This document shows, one piece after another, positions 59,235-64,000 of a DNA stretch of 64,000 nucleotides; the stretch's first letter is position 1; each line of letters begins with the position of its first letter. The notes below the pieces were generated by a model. It was not told where the DNA came from. It searched no databases and was given only the letters and a program-made list of their open reading frames with translations. The stretch comes from Annona cherimola (taxonomy: Eukaryota > Streptophyta > Magnoliopsida > Magnoliales > Annonaceae). The position numbers and the translations under genes are program-made. Where the stretch lies: the NCBI GenBank assembly GCA_030490835.1, contig CM059974.1, positions 8,997,501-9,061,500 of the forward strand, given 5' to 3'.

Positions 59235-61499
59235 ATGGCAGTCCCTCCCATGGCAGAAACCAGTCACCACCCAAGAAGACTGCCCAAGAAAAACCACCGA
59301 GAATCAACGCGAGACCCTCCCACAACAGACCCAAGGAAGCTCCCAAAGAAAAACCAGCAAAAGCAGAACGTTCCTCCTGCAAAAACAGAGAAACCGCCTT
59401 CATGGGGCGTTGTCAGGAGTCTCATCACTTGCAAAGACCTCCAGGAAATAGACCCCCTCGAGCAAAAGAGCATGAAGAAGTGCAGAAAGATGGGGTGCTC
59501 TGTTTCTCTCTGTAGCCTGAGGGAGCACACGCGGGTCATGCACCGGGCGGAAGCCTCCCCTTCGCCGCCTCTTCCTGCATGCAATGCTGGAAACTCTTCT
59601 TCAAGGAGGATTTCTTTGAAAACTCCTTTGAATGAGGTTAATGGAGCTTTCTCTTCTTCAAATTCGACCGGTTCTTCTTCTGTTGGTGGGTCTTTTAGAG
59701 GAATGCACTTAAGGAGGCTCTCAGGATGTTACGAGTGCCATATGGTTGTGGATCCAATCAATGGAGTTTCAAGAGTTACTTCTACTGTATGTGTTTGTCC
59801 TGACTGTGGAGAGGTTTTCGCTAAGGCTGAGAGTTTGGAAGTTCATCAGTCTGTCAGACATGCAGGTTAGATGCAGTCCTCTACGCATTCCCTGCTGACT
59901 TTATTTAGATATTGAAAGTTATTTTCTTTTTCTTTTTCATTTCCTTCTCGATGCATTTCTTTACTGTGATTTTGTGCATTTTTTTGTGTGGTTTCGGGAA
60001 GCCGATTTTTATCAAGGTTCTAGTAAAATTTTGTTTGGAGCAGAGAATCATGCTGTGGTCAGCTCTTTTCTGTTTCTTTATTTTTGTCGGCCATGTGAAA
60101 TTTGATGGGTCTTCTTCTCTACTGAGTTGGATTAATACGCAAGATCTCATGTTGTGTTAATTAGTAGTCTCTTTGTTTTTTCCTTAAGTTTTTGTGCTCT
60201 CTCATCTGGTGTTTATGTGTGCTGGCTTCTTGTATTCTAGACATTTTTCTGATCCAATAGAGATTTAGGTTGGTAGTCAGTGCCCACCGTCAAATCAGCA
60301 AGAATGCGGCACCCATTACCCGAACTCACAAAGGAAAAAGGAAAAACTCCGCTACAAAGATGTGGCTCAAAAGGCAAGTCAATCCACCAAACAAGATGGC
60401 AACATGCTATCTGTAGCTAGTCAATGCTACAGAACAAGATGATAACTTGTTATTGTAGTTTTTCTCACCATTACCCTTATGAAATCCCTAAAATGTGTTT
60501 GTTATGTAGGCAATGACATCGTCATGTACACCACAGTCATCTGAGTCAAATGTTATTCATGTCTGCTTGTCAAATGATAAATCCAAATGCCGTATTGAGT
60601 CCTATCCCTGGATGGGTGTTTTATTTGAGAGAAAATTAGATCCAATTGCCATCTGTTGTATGCAACATTGGTTATTTCATCACTTGAGCGCTACTGCCAA
60701 AAATCTGGGAAACGCTTATGCAAAACAGGACTGGCAGAAAAAAATTTAGCATGTGCTACACAGCACCGATCCCAAACAGGTAGCACTTTGAGGCATTTAG
60801 AAATGAGAAACTCTGCTGGTGGGAGCTCAAGATTCCCAGCATAAGTTCCTAATTGCATTGGGGTTACCTGATTTCATTTTCTTCTGGAACTCTACAGTTT
60901 CTGAATTGGGTCCTGAAGACAGCAGCAGGAATATTGTAGAAATCATATTCCAATCCAGCTGGTTGAAAAAACAAGCACCTATTTGTAAGATAGACAGGAT
61001 CCTTAAAGTCCACAACAGCCAGAAGACCATCACAAGGTTCGAAGATTACCGCGATTCTGTGAAAGCTAAGGCGAATAAGCTCCCCAAAAAGCACCCAAGA
61101 TGTGTTGCAGATGGGAATGAGCTCCTGCGGTTCCATTGCACTTCATTCGTTTGTTCCATCGGCGCTAATGGGTCTTCTAATTTGTGCAATTCGATTCCCA
61201 ACTGTAACGTCTGCAGCATAATTCGAAATGGATTCAAGATCGATGGAAACGAGGGGATCTGCACGACGGCCACTAGCGGGAAAGCGCATGACCATGCTCA
61301 GATTTCATCAGAAAATGAAAAAAGGGCTATGTTGGTCTGTAGGGTGATCGCTGGGAGGGTGAAGAAGAGCCAGGATGTTTCAGAAGAGTTCGATTCGATT
61401 TGTGCGGAAGTAGGAGTTTACTCAAACTTAGATGAGCTGGTTGTGTTTAATCCAAAGGCTATCCTGCCTTGCTTTGTTGTAATATATACAGGTTTTTAA
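59235..61499 (+). CDS. Plant C2H2-like zinc-finger protein, complete two-exon gene
   Basis: Exon 1 59,235-59,865 and exon 2 60,898-61,499 join in phase 1 (GCA G|TT TCT) to 410 aa. The join restores a continuous conserved stretch 'SVRHAVSELGPEDSSRNIVE'. The N-terminus is basic and proline-rich. Possible zinc ligands lie at C83, C88, C93, H98 and H103, with a C-x2-C pair at 165/168 and a canonical finger C188-x2-C191-x12-H204-x4-H209. Exon 2 encodes a conserved domain ('IIFQSSWLKKQAPICKIDRI', 'KVHNSQKTITRFEDYRDSVK') ending 'ELVVFNPKAILPCFVVIY'. This layout matches an uncharacterised plant family typified, as far as I recall, by Arabidopsis At1g75710. A nuclear nucleic-acid-binding role is inferred from the finger only. 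The intron (1,032 bp) contains the right breakpoint of the tandem duplication. Exon 1 and the upstream region come from unit 2, while exon 2 is single-copy. Confidence 0.93.
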
Positions 61500-62998
61500 T
61501 GTAACTTCCTTGGAGTTTTTCTCTGCTAAATTTGGCTTTACAGACGCTTTTGACTTTCTCCAACCTGTATTGCAATGCATTCTTCTTTTATTGCTATCTC
61601 TGGTGCTGATGTCTGCAATCTTCTCAACCCATTCTGATGCCGTATATCATGATGAAAATTCTTGGATACTGAATTCTCCTCATGAAAATGATGGCTATAA
61701 ATAACCCATTCCACTGTTTCAGTGGGCCGCGCTGTAAGTAAGAAATGATAGCAGGTGCTGTTTATTGTTGCCAGTTTTTATTCCAGCAAGGACATATTGG
61801 ATTTACGTTGTTTCTTAAGCTTATGGCTTATTTATTTAAAAAGGCCGCCATACGATATAAATCACGTTTGATGGAGCTTAACAAAGGAGCTTACAAGTTC
61901 ATCTTCACAAATAATGCTGTCAGCACTCGCATAACTATTAGATGATTCTCAAACAATAAGCTCTAGCAAAATGAGACAGGCCCCAACCAACCAAATGAGT
62001 AGACTACCCACCTCGGTTGCAGAAATAAATACGAGCAGTTGATTAGTTTTGGAGGGACAGCGGGCCTGCGATATTAATGGCCTGGATAACTGATGCATTA
62101 TCCATCCATTCACGGAAAGCGGTCTGGGAGTGTAAGCCTTGAGCAGAACACAGCAATTCCTGGTTGTAGCTGGCAAAAGAAAAGGAAGAACTGCAATTCC
62201 TGGTTGCAGCCGGGAGAATAAAAAAAGAAAAAAAGGAGAAACACTGCAAATTCCTGGTTGCAGATGGTAAAAAAAAAAACAAAAGAAACAAACCAATAGA
62301 AGGGAACACTGGAATTCCTGGTCGCAGCAGCGGATCATCTGTCACAAATATTTTCAGCATCGAAGTTCGTTCTTTTCCTCTTTTTTCAGACGGGAGACGT
62401 GCGACGATGAGGCTGAATGGTATCTAGCAAGAGCCATCGGGCCCACGAGCGGAAGGTCGCGCTCAAGACGTGGATCGGCTCGTGGTCCCTAGCGCATGTG
62501 CCATCTGACGAGTACGAATTACTCGAGGGTCGACTTTGTACTCTGGTTCTTGGGCTTTTTACATGTGCGGTTCATAGAACTCTCTTTGGACGTGGATCAT
62601 CGCCGAAAAGAAAAACCAGTATCCGCATGTGTCTCATCAGATGAAATTTACCGGCGAGTACGGAAGAATAATTGTTCTATCAGAACGTGGTATTTTCATC
62701 AGTCGCTGCTTCGGAGCTCGTACGGGAGACTGTAGAGTGCCGAACCGGGGAGCCTATCTGGCTGCTCATAACAGGTCATGATCAACCCAATTCCTTCAAC
62801 CCCCTCGGAAGAACCCCATGGTAACTCTCCAAATCGCATCGCGGATAAGTTGGCCCAACTTGAGCCTTGCGTTTTTAGAAAACGGGGTAGGGATGATCTC
62901 ATATTAGCAATCCTTGATTTTAAATTTGTTGGTATTTTAATATTTATTTAGTTTAAAATTTCATTTACCAAATATAATTTGAAATTGAATTACAGTAT
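61500..62998. other. Downstream of the C2H2 gene, no gene recognised
   Basis: Probable 3' flank of the zinc-finger gene, then unrecognised sequence. About 62,400-62,760 is relatively GC-rich with overlapping short open frames, none with recognisable homology. Confidence 0.4.
62151..62330. repeat. Four-copy short imperfect palindrome repeat
   Basis: The unit 'gcaattcctggttgcag' or a close variant recurs at about 62,153, 62,192, 62,245 and 62,311. Copies are separated by A-rich spacers of 20-50 bp. Each unit is itself a weak inverted repeat (ctgcaa ... ttgcag). Confidence 0.7.
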
Positions 62999-63014
62999 AA
63001 GTACCCATAAATAG

Positions 63015-63278
63015 TTGGTCACCGGCTGGCTGTCATGAGCATTTGTAGGGGTTGGTGTTGGGTTCGAATTCCGTTTCGGGATTTCGGCCAAAAAAAAGAT
63101 AGTAGGAGTAGTTGTCTCCCGGTTAGTTGTTAGAAGCCGTGTCTTTCTAATTCTTTTGTGAAGCTGTGTCTTCAGATTTCTTTAAGAGAGTTGTGTGTAT
63201 CCCTAAATTTGTAAGAATGCCTCAGATCTTCAATGTAATATGTGTTGAGATATATGTAAATATATACCAATAAAAAAA
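63015..63278 (+). mobile_element. tRNA-derived SINE with target duplication
   Basis: Flanked by 16-bp direct repeats AAGTACCCATAAATAG (62,999-63,014) and AAGTACCCACAAATAG (63,279-63,294), one mismatch. It carries a B box 'gggttcgaattcc' (63,060-63,072) and a 3' tail 'taaaaaaa' after a T-rich body. About 264 bp. The A box is less clear ('tggctgtcatgagc'). Confidence 0.75.
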
Positions 63279-63294
63279 AAGTACCCACAAATAG

Positions 63295-63774
63295 TATGCA
63301 AATCTTTAAAAACGAAAATAAAACGAATAAATGAATATATATGCCACAGGCTGCGTTCAAGTTCGAATATGGTTTCAACCAAGTACTAGTTTAATTCGTC
63401 AAAAGTTGGTGAAACACAGCTTAACTAAAAAAATCAATATATTAATTATTTAACTATGAGTGTATTTATCCAGAGGTGAATGAAAATTGGAAATGTTGAT
63501 GGTTAATATATTAATCACTCAACTATCCAATTTTTTCATTTTAATTCCCGTATTATAATCATTTTCTCATATACTTCTTACACCAATCCTATTTATTTTT
63601 ATTATTTTTATTTTTATTTCCACTTTTCTTTTCAACACCCTTTCGTAGCAGGTATGATGGGGAGAACATTTTACACGTGCCAGAAAGCCACAGGCGTGCT
63701 AGATTCGGGTGTTGACCGACTCCAATTCGTAAAAATAATCCAGCGGCATCTCTCGCGCACCGAGAGCTGTTTCA
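63295..63774. other. AT-rich intergenic, nothing recognised
   Basis: No gene, RNA or well-bounded element was seen. Confidence 0.4.
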
Positions 63775-64000
63775 TCTAATATACACAACATTTCATAAAT
63801 TACACGTAATTTCTCTTATATTCATAATAATTACACATAATTTTTAATATATTCACAACATTTCTTAAATTTTTTTATACCCATAACATTTTACCCTAAA
63901 TTCCTCTCGTACCCACGCCGTCAAAACTACCATTATCTACCCCATTAAAAAGACAATTTTGCCTATTTAAAAATTTTTAATTGAAATAATTTAACCTTAA
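63775..64000. mobile_element. Related foldback element without the nested hAT (cut by window end)
   Basis: The series 'cccataacattttaccctaa', 'acccacgccgtcaaaactac', 'cattatctaccccattaaaa' parallels the left arm of the foldback at 47,885. Here it runs straight through the point where the hAT is inserted in both duplicated units, so it is a paralogous empty site. Confidence 0.6.

Larger units (their letters stand above)
51247..60683. repeat. Tandem duplication, unit 2 (9,437 bp)
   Basis: Direct repeat of unit 1. At the right edge the zinc-finger intron continues normally ('cacttgagcgctactgcc' from 60,681), so exon 2 follows. Its length exceeds unit 1 by 23 bp through a few indels, including a 13-bp deletion near 55,552, a longer T run near 56,100 and a 10-bp insertion near 56,765. 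Short open frames without homology match those of unit 1 (52,942-53,238, 54,104-54,259 and 55,711-55,995). Confidence 0.97.

Noticed and set aside
1..64000. CRISPR arrays, bacterial operons, ribosome binding sites
   Set aside because: The window is plant nuclear DNA. The tandem repeats seen have no CRISPR-like repeat/spacer regularity.

Overview
This is nuclear DNA of a flowering plant. The evidence is genes split by GT-AG introns, plant-type gene families (MRS2/CorA magnesium transporters, a plant C2H2-like zinc-finger protein, an ALKBH9/10-type pseudogene, an S-domain receptor-kinase fragment), a nuclear tRNA-Ala gene, and a dense load of plant transposons in AT-rich DNA. I cannot name the species. 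Four protein-coding genes look intact; most of the rest is mobile-element DNA.

Layout. 1-2.5 kb: AT-rich repeats with an old SINE. 2,472-8,542: a CACTA-type transposon remnant with ATA target duplications. Inside it, at 4,898-6,287, lies a Mutator-type element with a 9-bp target duplication that has captured part of an S-domain receptor-like kinase gene (Pack-MULE). 11.07-13.64 kb (minus): a six-exon MRS2-type gene (MRS2-A) whose defining GMN motif is replaced by TLN. 13,986-15,147: a hAT-type element. 17,607-19,928: a 2.3-kb almost complete palindrome with TG...CA ends and a 5-bp target duplication, inserted into an older hairpin MITE. 22.4-27.46 kb (plus): MRS2-B, GMN intact. 28-31.3 kb: LINE and retroposon debris, a 260-bp tandem repeat and an ATT microsatellite. 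31.5-36.56 kb (plus): MRS2-C, GMN intact. 37.5-39.0 kb: a decayed ALKBH9/10-like 2-oxoglutarate oxygenase pseudogene. 39.1-41.6 kb: a run of six MITEs separated by TA runs.

41.8-61.5 kb is dominated by a recent direct tandem duplication of about 9.4 kb (41,833-51,246 and 51,247-60,683). One breakpoint lies inside the anticodon of a tRNA-Ala(UGC) gene and the other in the intron of a two-exon C2H2 zinc-finger gene, with 3 bp of microhomology (TTG). The rearrangement left one complete tRNA (41,801-41,873), one complete zinc-finger gene (59,235-61,499), and at the junction a 3' tRNA half and a zinc-finger copy with promoter and exon 1 only. 61.5-64 kb holds short repeats, a SINE with target duplications and part of a foldback element.

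Functionally, the three MRS2 genes are a local cluster of membrane Mg2+ transporter paralogues with the same six-exon plan. Two keep the selectivity motif. The third, in inverted orientation, keeps a full reading frame but has lost both the GMN motif and the acidic loop, so it is either a dying copy or a subunit with a changed role. All exon boundaries were worked out by hand from reading frame, splice consensus and comparison of the three paralogues; no alignments or database searches were run.
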